The position numbers and the translations under genes were made by a program. Of a DNA stretch of 64,000 bases, positions 1 through 8,895 are shown in pieces. The first letter of the stretch is position 1. Each line of letters starts with the position of its first letter. Under the pieces are notes generated by a model. The model made no database searches. It was not told the DNA's origin and saw only the letters and a program-made list of their open reading frames with translations. The stretch comes from Hyphomicrobium zavarzinii ATCC 27496 (lineage in GTDB: Bacteria; Pseudomonadota; Alphaproteobacteria; Rhizobiales; Hyphomicrobiaceae): the NCBI RefSeq assembly GCF_000383415.1, contig NZ_KB911258.1:80056-144055 (forward strand), in the 5' to 3' direction.

Positions 1-583
1 CGAGAACGTCTGGGTCCGGAACGTCGCCGGTGTCGAGCGCGGCTGTGATCCGCTCCGGCGTGATGTCCGCAGGCGTGAGGCGTCCCGCGGCCACGTCCTC
101 CGCCAGCCGGCGCGCGGCCCGCGTGATCTCGCTGCGCGCGCCGTAGTTGAAGGCGATGATCAAGGTCAGGCGCGTATTCTCGCGCGTTAGTTCGCACGCC
201 TCGTCGATGAGGGCCTGCATCTCGGGATCGATGTTCTCCCGCTCGCCGATCACGCGGACGCGCACGTTGTTCTGATGCAGCTCCGCGAGATCGCAGCGGA
301 TGAAGCGCTTCATCAGCCCCATCAGGTCGTCGATCTCGGCCTGCGGGCGCGACCAGTTTTCCGAGGAGAAGCTGTAGAGGGTGAGATAGGGGATAGAGAG
401 ATCGATCGCCGCCTTCACCGTGCGCCGCACCGCCTCCACGCCTGAGCGATGTCCGAGTGCGCGGGGCAATCCGCGCTCCGCCGCCCACCGACCGTTGCCG
501 TCCATGATGATAGCGACGTGCCGAGGCATGATTGCTGCGCTGGGCGTCGCCTCGGAGGATATCGATCTGTCTGCCACGGGCAT
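1..583 (-). CDS. uppS: Undecaprenyl diphosphate synthase (3' end beyond window)
   Basis: Cis-prenyltransferase that condenses isopentenyl diphosphate onto farnesyl diphosphate to make the C55 lipid carrier used for peptidoglycan and O-antigen; cytoplasmic, membrane-associated. The reverse strand reads MPRHVAIIMDGNGRWA near the N-terminus, the family signature with the catalytic Asp, followed by the conserved FSSENWSRP and FNYGAR motifs. About 194 codons are visible and the C-terminus lies outside the window. I chose the ATG at 583 because a stop lies just upstream (602-604) and it gives the usual short lead before the signature; a second ATG at 529 is possible. It follows rpsB, tsf, pyrH and frr, the normal order in alphaproteobacteria. 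The identification is firm; the exact start is less so. Confidence 0.95.
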   Translation of the reverse strand, partial: MPVADRSISSEATPSAAIMPRHVAIIMDGNGRWAAERGLPRALGHRSGVEAVRRTVKAAIDLSIPYLTLYSFSSENWSRPQAEIDDLMGLMKRFIRCDLAELHQNNVRVRVIGERENIDPEMQALIDEACELTRENTRLTLIIAFNYGARSEITRAARRLAEDVAAGRLTPADITPERITAALDTGDVPDPDVL

Positions 584-1038
584 TCGAGCTTTGTTGCGGC
601 TTCAGGTGGTCGGATCGTTGCGGCCAGCCCTGCGCCGATGGCGCGGGCCGTACGTTCGGAACAGGGACACTAGAGCATTTTCGAGCGAAGTGGACACACG
701 TTCATCGTAGAAAAATGCAGCAAAAAACAAACCATCGGGGCGCTGTCCGATCCGGCCGGGAAGCGGTCTGACCGGAAAACGTCCCAAAGGCCTGTTTCCT
801 GGGGGCGCGTAGGGGAAGCACCGGAGTCTTCCGGGTGCTATCCAGCGCGCTCCGAGGCCGGATCATAGGCCGCTTCGACGGCCCACGTCAGTACCGGACG
901 GCACATCGAGACCCGGGAAACTGTGCTTGCGGGCGCTACCGTGCCAGTTTCATCACTCTGGCACGGGAGCTCCAGTCTTCGTATGGAATTTGGAGAGTAA
1001 GTCACATCTTTATTGATGGGACGGAAGCAAACCGCCAC
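584..1038. other. Intergenic region between frr and uppS
   Basis: 455 bases without a convincing gene. The left part (671-785) is a copy of a dispersed intergenic repeat listed separately. The rest shows no clear ORF with a ribosome site. A uppS promoter could lie here, because the gap to frr is long for read-through, but I see no clean -35/-10 pair. Confidence 0.5.
671..785. repeat. Dispersed Hyphomicrobiales-type intergenic repeat, copy 1
   Basis: The segment starts with AGAGCATTTTCGAGCGAAGTG, continues with an A-rich stretch around an AAAAATGCAGCAAAA core and ends with GGAAAACGTCCC. The same order of blocks (GCATTTT, AAGTGGA, GTTCGT, GAAAATGCGGCAAA, then a hairpin-like end with CAAAACGCC) occurs at 56959-57064. 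Related elements are common between genes in Rhizobiales genomes. The two ends are loosely inverted (GCATTTTC versus GGAAAACG), so the transcript could fold. Confidence 0.6.
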
Positions 1039-1602
1039 TCAGACCTTGTGGATCTCGGCTTCCTTGGTCTGCAGCGTCTGGTCGATCTCCTTGATGAGCT
1101 TGTCGGTAAGCTCCTGCACCTTTGCGGAGTTCTTGTGGTGCTCGTCCTCGCTGATCTTGCCGTCCTTCTCGAGCTTCTTGAGAAGGTCCATGCCCTCGCG
1201 CCGCACGTTACGCACCGCCACGCGGTGGGCCTCGGCATATTTGTGAGCCTGCTTGGCGAGCTCCTGGCGCCGCTCGGCGGTGGGGGCGGGGATCGGCAGG
1301 CGGATGATCGTGCCGTCCACGACGGGGTTCACGCCGAGGTTGGCCTCACGGATCGCCTTGTCGACGGCCTGAAGGTTACTCTTGTCCCAGACCTGCACGG
1401 AGATCATGCGCGGCTCCGGCACCGTAACGGTCGCCACCTGATTGATCGGCATGCGCGCGCCGTAAACGTTGACCTGCACGGGATCGAGCAGATGGGCGCT
1501 TGCGCGGCCGGTGCGCAGGCCTGCCAGCTCGCGCTTGAGAGCTTCGAGAGAAGCGCGCATCCGCGCCTCGATATCCTTGGGATCGAAAGTCGTGATCGAC
1601 AC
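1039..1602 (-). CDS. frr: Ribosome recycling factor
   Basis: Releases 70S ribosomes from mRNA after termination, together with EF-G. The protein is 187 aa, the family's usual length, and contains the typical [17 protein letters not shown] segment, the conserved stretch around NVYG and [15 protein letters not shown], and the C-terminal helix with [11 protein letters not shown] chose the GTG at 1602 because AAGGAG lies at good spacing upstream and the product then begins [12 protein letters not shown]; a longer open frame runs upstream through pyrH in the wrong frame and is not coding. It lies 182 bases downstream of pyrH in the same direction. Confidence 0.96.
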   Translation of the reverse strand: MSITTFDPKDIEARMRASLEALKRELAGLRTGRASAHLLDPVQVNVYGARMPINQVATVTVPEPRMISVQVWDKSNLQAVDKAIREANLGVNPVVDGTIIRLPIPAPTAERRQELAKQAHKYAEAHRVAVRNVRREGMDLLKKLEKDGKISEDEHHKNSAKVQELTDKLIKEIDQTLQTKEAEIHKV

Positions 1603-1784
1603 CGGGGTGTTCTCCTTCTTGTCTTCGCCGGCCGGCGCAAACGCGCGCGAGCCTGGATCGGGACTGCTCGAGACCGGTCCGCGCCGCGGGGGTCTCTCGA
1701 TCGGATGTGGCGCGGGGGCGCGTCTGAGATGCTCGATCCCGGAGACGGGCGCGCCCGGCCGTTTGAAACCGAGGTCCTTGCGGC

Positions 1785-2513
1785 TCAGTCGTGAATGACC
1801 GTCGCCCGTGCGGATCCCGTGAGCAGCTTGTTCAGATTGCCCGGCTCCTCGATGGAAAAGACAATTACCGGAAGATGATTGTCCCGGGCAAGGGCGATTG
1901 CCGCGCCGTCCATGACCCTTAGGTCGCGGGCGAGAACGTCGGAATAGGTGAGCCGCTCGAAGCGCTGGGCGTTGGGGTCCTTCTTGGGGTCCGCGGAGTA
2001 GACGCCATCCACCTGAGTAGCCTTGGCGACCGCATCGCAGCCCATCTCGATCGCCCGCAGCGTGGCGGCCGTATCGGTCGTGAAGAACGGATTGCCCGTT
2101 CCGGCAGCGAAAATGACAATTCTCTTTCGTTCGAGGTGGTAGAGCGCCCGGTGGCGCACATACGGCTCGCAGACCGTCGGCATCGTGATGGCCGAAAGAA
2201 CCCGCGCCGGCGCGTTGGCCGCTTCCAGCGCGCTCTGAAGCGCGAGCGCGTTCATGACCGTGGCGAGCATGCCCATGTAGTCCGCCGTCGCGCGGTCCAT
2301 GCCCTTGGCGGCGCCCTGCAAGCCCCGGAAGATATTGCCGCCGCCGACCACGACCGAGAGCTCGCATCCCGCCGCCAGCGCCTGCGACAGGTCGGCGGCT
2401 AGGCGGTCCACGACAGCCGTATCGAGACCGTATCCGTTGCGCCCCATCAGGGCTTCGCCGGATAGCTTGACCAGCAAGCGCTTGTATTTCAGCGATCCAC
2501 CATCCGTAGCCAT
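1785..2513 (-). CDS. pyrH: Uridylate kinase (UMP kinase)
   Basis: Phosphorylates UMP to UDP with ATP in pyrimidine nucleotide synthesis; a cytoplasmic hexamer of the amino acid kinase fold. The 242-aa product starts [22 protein letters not shown] and shows the nucleotide-binding [11 protein letters not shown] and the [16 protein letters not shown] region typical of bacterial PyrH. GGAGG precedes the ATG. It follows tsf, from which it is separated by an intrinsic terminator, so it probably has its own promoter between 2514 and 2608. Confidence 0.97.
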   Translation of the reverse strand: MATDGGSLKYKRLLVKLSGEALMGRNGYGLDTAVVDRLAADLSQALAAGCELSVVVGGGNIFRGLQGAAKGMDRATADYMGMLATVMNALALQSALEAANAPARVLSAITMPTVCEPYVRHRALYHLERKRIVIFAAGTGNPFFTTDTAATLRAIEMGCDAVAKATQVDGVYSADPKKDPNAQRFERLTYSDVLARDLRVMDGAAIALARDNHLPVIVFSIEEPGNLNKLLTGSARATVIHD

Positions 2514-2608
2514 GCGGGCCTCCGCAATCTCGAACCTTCGTCGTGTCGTCGTGCGAGCGAGTTAGCGCGTTCCGGCCGAAAGCTCGACAGCCAAACGCGC
2601 GCACTCGC

Positions 2609-2638
2609 AAAAAAAAGCCGGCGCTCTCGCCGGCTTTT
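2609..2638 (-). terminator. Intrinsic terminator after tsf
   Basis: On the minus strand an 11-bp perfect stem (2628-2638 with 2613-2623, AAAAGCCGGCG type) with a 4-base loop is followed by a run of eight T. It lies 13 bases past the tsf stop codon and should end the rpsB-tsf transcript before pyrH. Confidence 0.9.
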
Positions 2639-2651
2639 GATCTTGCTGCGG

Positions 2652-3605
2652 TCAGCCCGCTTTGGCTGCGCCGACCGTCTTCGCCACTTCCGCGGCGAAA
2701 TCCTCGGCCTTTTTCTCGATGCCCTCGCCGAGGGCATAGCGCACGAAGCCCGCGACCTTGACGGGAGCGCCGACGTCCTTCTCCGCCGACTTCAGGATCT
2801 CGGCGACGGTCGCCTTGCCGTCGATGACGAACACCTGCTTCAGCAGAACGGACTGGTTGATGAACTCCTTCTGCAGGCGCCCTTCGCTTGCCTTGGCGAG
2901 GATCTCGTCCGACTTGCCGGCGTTCTTGGGCTCGGCCTTGGCCTGCTCGACGTAGATCGCGCGCTCACGCTCGATGGCTTCCTTCGGCAGGTCCTCGACG
3001 TTGACGACCATCGGATTAGAGGCGGCGATGTGCATGGCGAGCTGGCGTCCGAGCGCCATCAGGCTATCGGTGTCACCGGCGCTCTCGAGCGCGACGAGCA
3101 CGCCGATCTTGCCCAGGCCGTCGGCGGCCTTGCTGTGCACGTAGTCGGCGACAACGCCTTCCTTGACGGAGAGCGCGGCCGTGCGGCGCAGAGCCATGTT
3201 CTCGCCGATCGTGGCGATGGCGTCCTTGATCTGCTGGTCGACGGTGGCCGACGTGCCGGGATAGGTGGCGGTAAGCAGCTTGCTGACATCGCCGTTGGCG
3301 GCCAGCGCCAGCGACGCGATGTTCTGCACCATCTCCTGGAACTGGGCATTGCGCGCGACGAAGTCGGTCTCGGAGTTGACCTCGACGACTGCGCCGGACT
3401 TGACCTTCGAGAGAACGCCGATGAGGCCCTGAGCCGCAACGCGGTCGGACTTCTTGGCAGCCTTCGAAAGGCCCTTCTTGCGCAGGAGATCGATCGCGGC
3501 TTCCATGTCGCCGTTGGTTTCGGTCAGCGCCTGCTTGCAATCCATCATGCCCGCGCCGGTCTTGTCGCGCAGCTCTTTGACGGTGGCGGCGGAAATCGTG
3601 CTCAT
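2652..3605 (-). CDS. tsf: Elongation factor Ts
   Basis: Guanine nucleotide exchange factor that reloads EF-Tu with GTP. The product (317 aa) begins [20 protein letters not shown] and continues into DCKQALTE, the near-invariant EF-Ts N-terminus (UBA-like domain), and carries the core TDFVARN motif. The start at 3605 is supported by AAGGAG six bases upstream; an in-frame start six codons earlier lacks this support. It is transcribed with rpsB, as in most bacteria. Confidence 0.97.
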   Translation of the reverse strand: MSTISAATVKELRDKTGAGMMDCKQALTETNGDMEAAIDLLRKKGLSKAAKKSDRVAAQGLIGVLSKVKSGAVVEVNSETDFVARNAQFQEMVQNIASLALAANGDVSKLLTATYPGTSATVDQQIKDAIATIGENMALRRTAALSVKEGVVADYVHSKAADGLGKIGVLVALESAGDTDSLMALGRQLAMHIAASNPMVVNVEDLPKEAIERERAIYVEQAKAEPKNAGKSDEILAKASEGRLQKEFINQSVLLKQVFVIDGKATVAEILKSAEKDVGAPVKVAGFVRYALGEGIEKKAEDFAAEVAKTVGAAKAG

Positions 3606-3765
3606 GACTGCTCCTTTTTGCACCGGGCTCGCAGGGTGCGGTGTCTCTGGGGGTGCTTCGGAAAAGCGTGAAACGGCTTTTCGGTGCGAAGCACGTTCAC
3701 TCGAGTGTTCGGGCCTTTGGCGTGCTTCGGCGAAGCGCGGGAACGACCCGGTAAAATGGCAACCG

Positions 3766-3825
3766 GCGGGCCGAGGATCGGCCCGCGCGGGAGAAATCGA
3801 TGCACGAGGCGGGAACCCCGCCTCG
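3766..3825 (-). promoter_or_regulatory. Two tandem hairpins between rpsB and tsf
   Basis: Two perfect 9-bp stems sit downstream of the rpsB stop: 3805-3813 with 3817-3825 (3-base loop) and 3766-3774 with 3778-3786 (3-base loop). Neither is followed by a T run on the minus strand. They therefore look like partial-termination or mRNA processing/stability elements that tune the S2 to EF-Ts ratio rather than full terminators. Structure is seen; function is inferred. Confidence 0.45.
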
Positions 3826-3844
3826 CGCTGACTTACCTGCCGTC

Positions 3845-4837
3845 TCAGGCGGCCGAAGCTTCGACGAGCTTCTTGGCCTGGCCGACCCAGCCTTCCTGCT
3901 CGATCTGGCCCTTGAGCTTCAGCTTGCGGTCGAGCGCCGAGAGGTTGTCGGCGTCGAGGTCGGCGATCTGCCAGAAGTGGAAGACGCCAGCGTCATTGAG
4001 CTTCTGCTCGATCTTGACCGTGATGCCGGTGATGCGCTTGAGGTCGTCGGCCTCGCCGCGCGGCCCGTCGATGCCGCGGAACACGGTGACGGCTACCAGA
4101 TCCTCTGAGGGCGGCTCTGCCGAAGCGCCGATGTCGATGCCGGAAGAGCCCTGGCCCCGCTCGAGGCCGTCGAGAGCAGCGCGTGCGATCAGATCGCAGT
4201 AGAGCGTGATAGCGCGGCCGGCGTCGTCATTGCCCGGAACCGGGAAGTCGATGCCGTCGGGATCGCAGTTGGTGTCGACGATGGCGACGATCGGAATGCC
4301 GAGCTTGCGGGCTTCCTTGATCGCGATGCCTTCCTTGTTCGTGTCGATGACGAACAGGAGATCCGGCACGCCGCCCATGTCCTTGATGCCGCCGAGCGCC
4401 TGGTTGAGCTTGTCCCGCTCGCGCTGGATGTTCAGGATTTCCTTCTTGGTGCGGCCCTGCGGATCGGCCAGGATCTCGTCGAGCTGACGGAGACGGCGGA
4501 TCGAGGTGGAGATCGTCTTCCAGTTGGTCAGCGTGCCGCCGAGCCAACGATGGTTGATGAAGTACTGAGCCGACTTCTTGGCGGCTTCAGCGATCGAATC
4601 CGAAGCCTGGCGCTTGGTGGCGACGAACAGCACGCGGCCGCCCGATGCGACCGTATCCGAGACCTTGTTCAGTGCCTGATGCAGCATCGGCACGGTCTGG
4701 GTGAGGTCGAGAATGTGGATGTTGTTGCGGGCGCCGTAGATGAAGGGCGCCATCTTGGGGTTCCAGCGGTGAGCCTGGTGACCGAAGTGCACGCCGGCTT
4801 CCAGAAGCTGGCGCATGTTGAATTGCGGCACGGACAT
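3845..4837 (-). CDS. rpsB: 30S ribosomal protein S2 with C-terminal extension
   Basis: Structural protein of the small ribosomal subunit. The first 230 residues match S2 ([51 protein letters not shown]). At 330 aa it is about 80-90 residues longer than E. coli S2. The extra C-terminal part contains [20 protein letters not shown], resembling the helix-hairpin-helix-like segment found on alphaproteobacterial S2 and L21/L17-type tails. It heads the rpsB-tsf transcript. An AAAGGA site lies upstream of the ATG. Confidence 0.97.
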   Translation of the reverse strand: MSVPQFNMRQLLEAGVHFGHQAHRWNPKMAPFIYGARNNIHILDLTQTVPMLHQALNKVSDTVASGGRVLFVATKRQASDSIAEAAKKSAQYFINHRWLGGTLTNWKTISTSIRRLRQLDEILADPQGRTKKEILNIQRERDKLNQALGGIKDMGGVPDLLFVIDTNKEGIAIKEARKLGIPIVAIVDTNCDPDGIDFPVPGNDDAGRAITLYCDLIARAALDGLERGQGSSGIDIGASAEPPSEDLVAVTVFRGIDGPRGEADDLKRITGITVKIEQKLNDAGVFHFWQIADLDADNLSALDRKLKLKGQIEQEGWVGQAKKLVEASAA

Positions 4838-5074
4838 GTGCGACGTATCCTTTTCCGGTTGATCCTCCGCGTACCCTGAGAAGAAAAATCAAGCTCGATC
4901 AACGAGTTGAAGTTTCCACCGGAGCGACCCTGCGGGGCTTTCAATCCGCAAGGCGCATGGAAGTACGCGTGTGAGATGGGGCGGCTTCTACTGTGCTTGA
5001 CTTGAATTGGCAAGCCTTTCCCGAGAGAAGCGCCCATCGTAAGCTTGCTGACTGACGTGATGGGGGGAGCCTGA

Positions 5075-5317
5075 ATGCGTATCCTGGCCTTTGTGGTGCT
5101 CGCCTTTGTGGTCGGCGCGGTTGCCGGGTGGGTCCTCTCCATGTGCGTCTACATTGCGCAAACCGAGTGGTTCGGCGTCCATGACCAGGACGGCGGGGGC
5201 GCCATGGCCTACGGCCTCATCATCGGCCCCGCCGTAGGCCTCGGGCTGGGCATCGTGCTCGCAGTGCTCACCGCGCTGCGGCTGACCAGCAGACCCAAGC
5301 AAGACGCCGCCCGCTGA
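5075..5317 (+). CDS. Small two-helix membrane protein of unknown function
   Basis: 80 residues with two hydrophobic segments, about residues 1-28 (FVVLAFVVGAVAGWVLSMCV) and 44-68 (YGLIIGPAVGLGLGIVLAVL), joined by a short loop with EWFGVHDQDGG. It starts 27 bases ahead of the next gene on the same strand, so the two are likely co-transcribed. GC-rich codon use fits a real gene. I recognise no family. Confidence 0.6.
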   Translation: MRILAFVVLAFVVGAVAGWVLSMCVYIAQTEWFGVHDQDGGGAMAYGLIIGPAVGLGLGIVLAVLTALRLTSRPKQDAAR

Positions 5318-5344
5318 AGCGAAGCAGCAACCCGCAGGATCGAG

Positions 5345-6130
5345 ATGGACAAGCCCGTCACTGTGCGCGCCCTACAACTCGGGGAGCGGATCGATCTCAG
5401 GGGCCTCGAGCGTGAGGACACGTTCTCGACCAGCCCGTTGGCGTTCCGCACGCCCGAGGGGGGCGCCGTCGTCCTGTTCAAGAGCGGCACCGCTGTCTTC
5501 GTGGGTCTCACCCCGGTCGCCGAGGACGCGCTGATCGACAGTCTGGCGGGACGGATCGCCGAGCCCATCGAGGAGAGCGAGCGCGAAAGCGAAACTGCGC
5601 ACCTCGTCGTCAAACCGGACGCCGACGACCTCGCAGGCCCCGCTGGCACGCTTCACATCCGAAGCCTGGACGCGAACCGTCTGGTGCTGATTGCGCAGGC
5701 GCTGGCGACGAGCGTGGCAATGGCCTACGACGAACGGCGCATCGCCCAGGCTTTCGAGCGCATCGCGCCCCTCGCCGAGCGTTTGAAGGGCGGGCGCTTG
5801 CCGGAGCAGCCGCAGGCCGAGCTTCTGCGCCAGATTGGCGATGCGCTCCTGATCCAGCAGCGCCTCGCCGGCCGTGTCGATCTCGATGAGAAACCCGACG
5901 TTCTCTGGGATCATCCGGAGCTGGAGCGGCTCTGGACTCGCCTGGTCGACGAGTACGATCTCACTGTGAGAAGCCGCGCGATCGCGCGCAAGCTCGAAGC
6001 CATTCAGGAAACCTCGGCGACACTCACCGATCTTGTGAGCACGCGCACCAGCCATCGCCTCGAATGGTACATCATCGCGCTCATCCTGCTCGAGGTCGTG
6101 CTCGGGCTGTACGACAGGATCTGGAAATAG
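5345..6130 (+). CDS. RMND1/DUF155 (YagE/Sif2-like) family membrane-anchored protein
   Basis: The 261-aa product matches the layout of the DUF155 family known from yeast Rmd1/Sif2 and human RMND1: an N-terminal domain with GGAVVLFKSGTAVFVGL, a central stretch with LVLIAQALATSVAMAYDE, the conserved LWDHPELERLW followed by a tyrosine/arginine-rich helix, and one C-terminal transmembrane helix (about 240-257, WYIIALILLEVVLGLYDRIW). In mitochondria RMND1 supports translation; the bacterial role is not established. It follows the small membrane protein at close spacing. Confidence 0.85.
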   Translation: MDKPVTVRALQLGERIDLRGLEREDTFSTSPLAFRTPEGGAVVLFKSGTAVFVGLTPVAEDALIDSLAGRIAEPIEESERESETAHLVVKPDADDLAGPAGTLHIRSLDANRLVLIAQALATSVAMAYDERRIAQAFERIAPLAERLKGGRLPEQPQAELLRQIGDALLIQQRLAGRVDLDEKPDVLWDHPELERLWTRLVDEYDLTVRSRAIARKLEAIQETSATLTDLVSTRTSHRLEWYIIALILLEVVLGLYDRIWK

Positions 6131-6688
6131 CTGCCCCGGAGCGATCGCGGAGTATGGCGAGCGCGCGGAAGTCGCCCGCAGCGCGACGCGAGTTCAGTTC
6201 GGCTTTCTGGGATGAAGGGGCGGTCGTCTATGCGATCGCGGCGCAGCGCGCGAGTCTGCGGGATGTGCAGCGGCTTTCAATAGCGAGAAAGCAGCCTCGT
6301 CGGAGATGTCGGGAAATTGGGCCACGATAAATCGGGCCGTGTTGATGATGTTCCGGTCGGAAACCGGAGCGTGGTGCTGGGAGCTTTGTTTTATCGTTCG
6401 CCGCAAGGTCATTTGGCATCTATCCCGCCAGATGTGCACGAGCTGAGGTCGTGTCGCCATGCAATGTGCTATCGCAGCATGAGATTGACGCAGTAGCAAT
6501 CGAACTTTGGATCAACAAACGAGCATGCATCTAGATTAGATAGTGAAAATAGATAGTTAGATCTCGTGACGCAGTGCAAAAAAATAGTGCAAAATCCAGC
6601 CGCCGGGGAGCAAGTGTCCGTCTGGAAGCGTTCGATCGGCAGGCAGGAGAGGCTGCCTGCTTCGAGAGACTCGAATTGGAAAGGGACG
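6131..6688. other. Gene-poor stretch downstream of the response regulator
   Basis: 558 bases with no gene I can support. A minus-strand open frame at 6194-6499 (101 aa) has one plausible stretch (ARFIVAQFPDISDEAAFSLL), but its ends look random. Bases 6480-6600 are clearly AT-richer than the surroundings. An 8-bp hairpin (6639-6646 with 6653-6660) lies just past the response-regulator stop and may end that transcript, though it has no T run. Confidence 0.4.
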
Positions 6689-7402
6689 CTACGCGGGATC
6701 CTCTGAAAACCCGATAGCGCTAGGATCGGTTTGATAAATACCGGTCTCCAGAAGGCCGACGATCGATCTCAGATCGAGCTTTGCGATTTCGATCGCCGCT
6801 GCCGTGCGGTTGATAACGTCGAGTTTCTTCAGGACTTGGCTCGAGTGAGCCTTCGCGGTCGATTCTGTGATTTCGAGTTCATGGGCGATTTGCTTGTTCA
6901 AATAGCCCTGATGGATCAGCTTCAAAACGCGCAGCTCCTGCCTCGATAGCGACATCACCTTTCTGATTGCGCCGTCGAGGTTGGGGCTCAGCTCGGTTTG
7001 TAGCCCCGGAGAGCCCCCTGGTATGACCTGGTCCCCGGCGAGAACGGAATGAATGGCCTCGACGAGAACCTTCTTGCTCTCAGCCTTTGAGACGAAGCCG
7101 GCTGCCCCGCAGAGCAGGGACGCGTGCACGAGGGAGTCGTGGTCGGAAGCCGATACGACGATGACCGGGAGGTTGGGAAAGCACACGCGCAGTTCGAGCA
7201 GGCCGGTGAGGCTCTGGCTGTCGGGGAGCCAGAGATCCAGAAGAGCAAGGTCGAACCGCTGGGATCCGGCCAGCACGCGCAAGGCCTCGGCGATCGTGTA
7301 CGCACACGTGACCGACGTATTGTCCATGGAGCTGGTGACGGCGAGTTGGAGCGCCTCGGCGTAGATCGGATGATCTTCCACGATCAGAAGCTTCGTCGTC
7401 AT
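6689..7402 (-). CDS. NarL/LuxR-family response regulator (orphan)
   Basis: 237-aa two-component transcription factor. The receiver domain (about 1-120) has the acidic pocket after LLIVEDHP, the phospho-acceptor Asp in LALLDLWLPD and the conserved Lys in FVSKAES. The C-terminal LuxR-type helix-turn-helix (about 150-210) reads LSRQELRVLKLIHQGYLNKQ with the recognition helix at ESTAKAHSSQVLKKL. No histidine kinase is seen in the window. It lies at the end of a minus-strand series that begins with the multiheme cytochrome genes, so control of that cluster is a reasonable inference. Confidence 0.92.
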   Translation of the reverse strand: MTTKLLIVEDHPIYAEALQLAVTSSMDNTSVTCAYTIAEALRVLAGSQRFDLALLDLWLPDSQSLTGLLELRVCFPNLPVIVVSASDHDSLVHASLLCGAAGFVSKAESKKVLVEAIHSVLAGDQVIPGGSPGLQTELSPNLDGAIRKVMSLSRQELRVLKLIHQGYLNKQIAHELEITESTAKAHSSQVLKKLDVINRTAAAIEIAKLDLRSIVGLLETGIYQTDPSAIGFSEDPA

Positions 7403-7602
7403 TGCGGCGCAAGAACCTCGACGGAAAAAGCCTCCCGGAGCGGCTCGCCGGTCTCGAGTGCTGCGTTGGGCGCGTTCTGGATCAAGGTTTCCTCCTGGGA
7501 GATCGCGGAGAGGTCCCGACGCGCCGCGTCATTGGCGCAGTCATGGCCCCGGAGCATCCCGAAGCTAAGCCGAACTGGCTTGGCGCAATGGTGTGTGCGC
7601 AC
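7399..7602 (-). CDS. Possible small ORF coupled to the response regulator
   Basis: 67 codons whose TGA stop overlaps the response-regulator ATG as ATGA, an arrangement typical of translational coupling. The start (a GTG) has no good ribosome site and the sequence (ending EPLREAFSVEVLAPQ) matches nothing I know. It could be a chance frame filling the gap after the GAF-Fis gene, or the remnant tail of a lost sensor gene. Confidence 0.2.
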   Translation of the reverse strand: MRTHHCAKPVRLSFGMLRGHDCANDAARRDLSAISQEETLIQNAPNAALETGEPLREAFSVEVLAPQ

Positions 7603-7614
7603 CGGAGGTTCGTG

Positions 7615-8691
7615 TCACCAGTCCCGCTGCGTGTGGCTGGCGGGATGTGTCTCAGTCCTGAGACAGAAAGGCCCCTCCCCGTGGGCCGGAGCGATCCCGA
7701 GGGGGATGTCTGGGATCTCGGAGTATTCGGACAATCCCGCGCGGCGCATGCGGCGGTAAAGCGTGGCGCGGCCGATGCCGAGCTCCCGCGCGGCCGCGGA
7801 AACATTGCCTTTCGTGCGCGCCAGCGCGCGGCGGAGCTCCGCCTGCTCGGCGATGCGCAGGCTCGACGCCTGGCTACCGTCGCCGATCAGGTCTGCGGCG
7901 GGTCTTTCCAGCCAATCCGTGGTCAAGCCCAGGGCCTGGCGGGCCATGCGCGTTGCGCCCACCACCAGGTCGTAGCGGTCGACGGCCAGCAAAGCCGATG
8001 GGTATTGGCTTTGCGAGGGGATCATGAGGATGCGGCAGTTCGGAAATGCGGCGCGAAAAGCCGCGCATTCGATGCGATGCGCCGCGTCGGCAATGAGCGC
8101 GCTGACGAGAGGGGCCAGGCTCGCGATCACGTCATCGCGGCAGCAGGAGACGTCGAGCACAGCCGCCAGCCGCCCCGTATGGTCGAAAACGGGGCTGCTC
8201 ATACAGCTCATTTCCGTGTTGCGCACGCGGAAGTGGTGATTGCGGAGAATGGCGACGGGACGCTGCTCGGCCAGACATGTTCCGATGCCGTTGGTTCCTT
8301 CCTTCGCCTCGCTCCAGATTGCTCCCGTCCAGAGACCCCAACCCGAGAAGATGTCATCGTCGGACGGCAGGCCGCGCCGATCGACGATCACCCCGTCGGT
8401 GTCGGTGAGGAGGACGCAGAAGCCCGATTGGCCGAGGGTTTCCAGCATCCGATCGATGACCGGGCCGGCGGCGCCTACCAGTATGCCGAGCCGCTCGCGA
8501 GCTTCGCGCAGCCCGGCTTCCTCGATCCTTTCCGGCGGAGAGGACGCTTCGGGATTGAGCTGATGGTAGAGCAGCGACCGGCGCCAGGACGCCGCCACGG
8601 CAGATTGGGTGGCACACGACGATAGCTCCACTGTCGCACGCACAACGTCCGCGTGTCGAATATGCGGGCCATTCCTCCCGGGCTTGTTCAT
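7615..8691 (-). CDS. GAF-domain / Fis-type HTH regulator lacking the AAA+ domain
   Basis: 358-aa transcription regulator related to the ends of AcoR-type activators. The N-terminal half is a GAF-like sensor (GFCVLLTDTDGVIVDRRG, KEGTNGIGTCLAEQRPVAI, MSCMSSPVFDHTGRLAAVLD). The C-terminal end is a Fis-family helix-turn-helix (ALARTKGNVSAAARELGIGR). The sigma-54 ATPase domain that normally lies between them (GAFTGA loop, Walker motifs) is absent, so it cannot activate sigma-54 in the classical way. I chose the ATG at 8691, directly before the conserved N-terminus; an in-frame start at 8766 exists. It follows the 10-heme cytochrome gene in the same direction and is a candidate regulator of it. Confidence 0.85.
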   Translation of the reverse strand: MNKPGRNGPHIRHADVVRATVELSSCATQSAVAASWRRSLLYHQLNPEASSPPERIEEAGLREARERLGILVGAAGPVIDRMLETLGQSGFCVLLTDTDGVIVDRRGLPSDDDIFSGWGLWTGAIWSEAKEGTNGIGTCLAEQRPVAILRNHHFRVRNTEMSCMSSPVFDHTGRLAAVLDVSCCRDDVIASLAPLVSALIADAAHRIECAAFRAAFPNCRILMIPSQSQYPSALLAVDRYDLVVGATRMARQALGLTTDWLERPAADLIGDGSQASSLRIAEQAELRRALARTKGNVSAAARELGIGRATLYRRMRRAGLSEYSEIPDIPLGIAPAHGEGPFCLRTETHPASHTQRDW

Positions 8692-8895
8692 TCTCAGTGC
8701 CCTGCTTCTGCAGATAGGTGCCCCTGCGACATTAGATCTCACCCTTTGGTAGGGTGCAAGCTTCAATGACGGCCCGGGCTTGCTTTTTTGGGGGCCGCCA
8801 GGTCGGGGAAGAGGCTTTGGGAAGGGCGGTCTGGTTCCACGTCGGAGGGGGCGAGGGACCCCGAGCGTGCGGATCTTGGAGCAGGGCGCGCCGGC

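Noticed and set aside
835..2610. Long open frames on both strands across frr and pyrH (319 aa plus, 523 aa minus)
   Set aside because: They are shadows of frr and pyrH in other frames of GC-rich DNA; only the last part of the 523-aa frame is real (frr).
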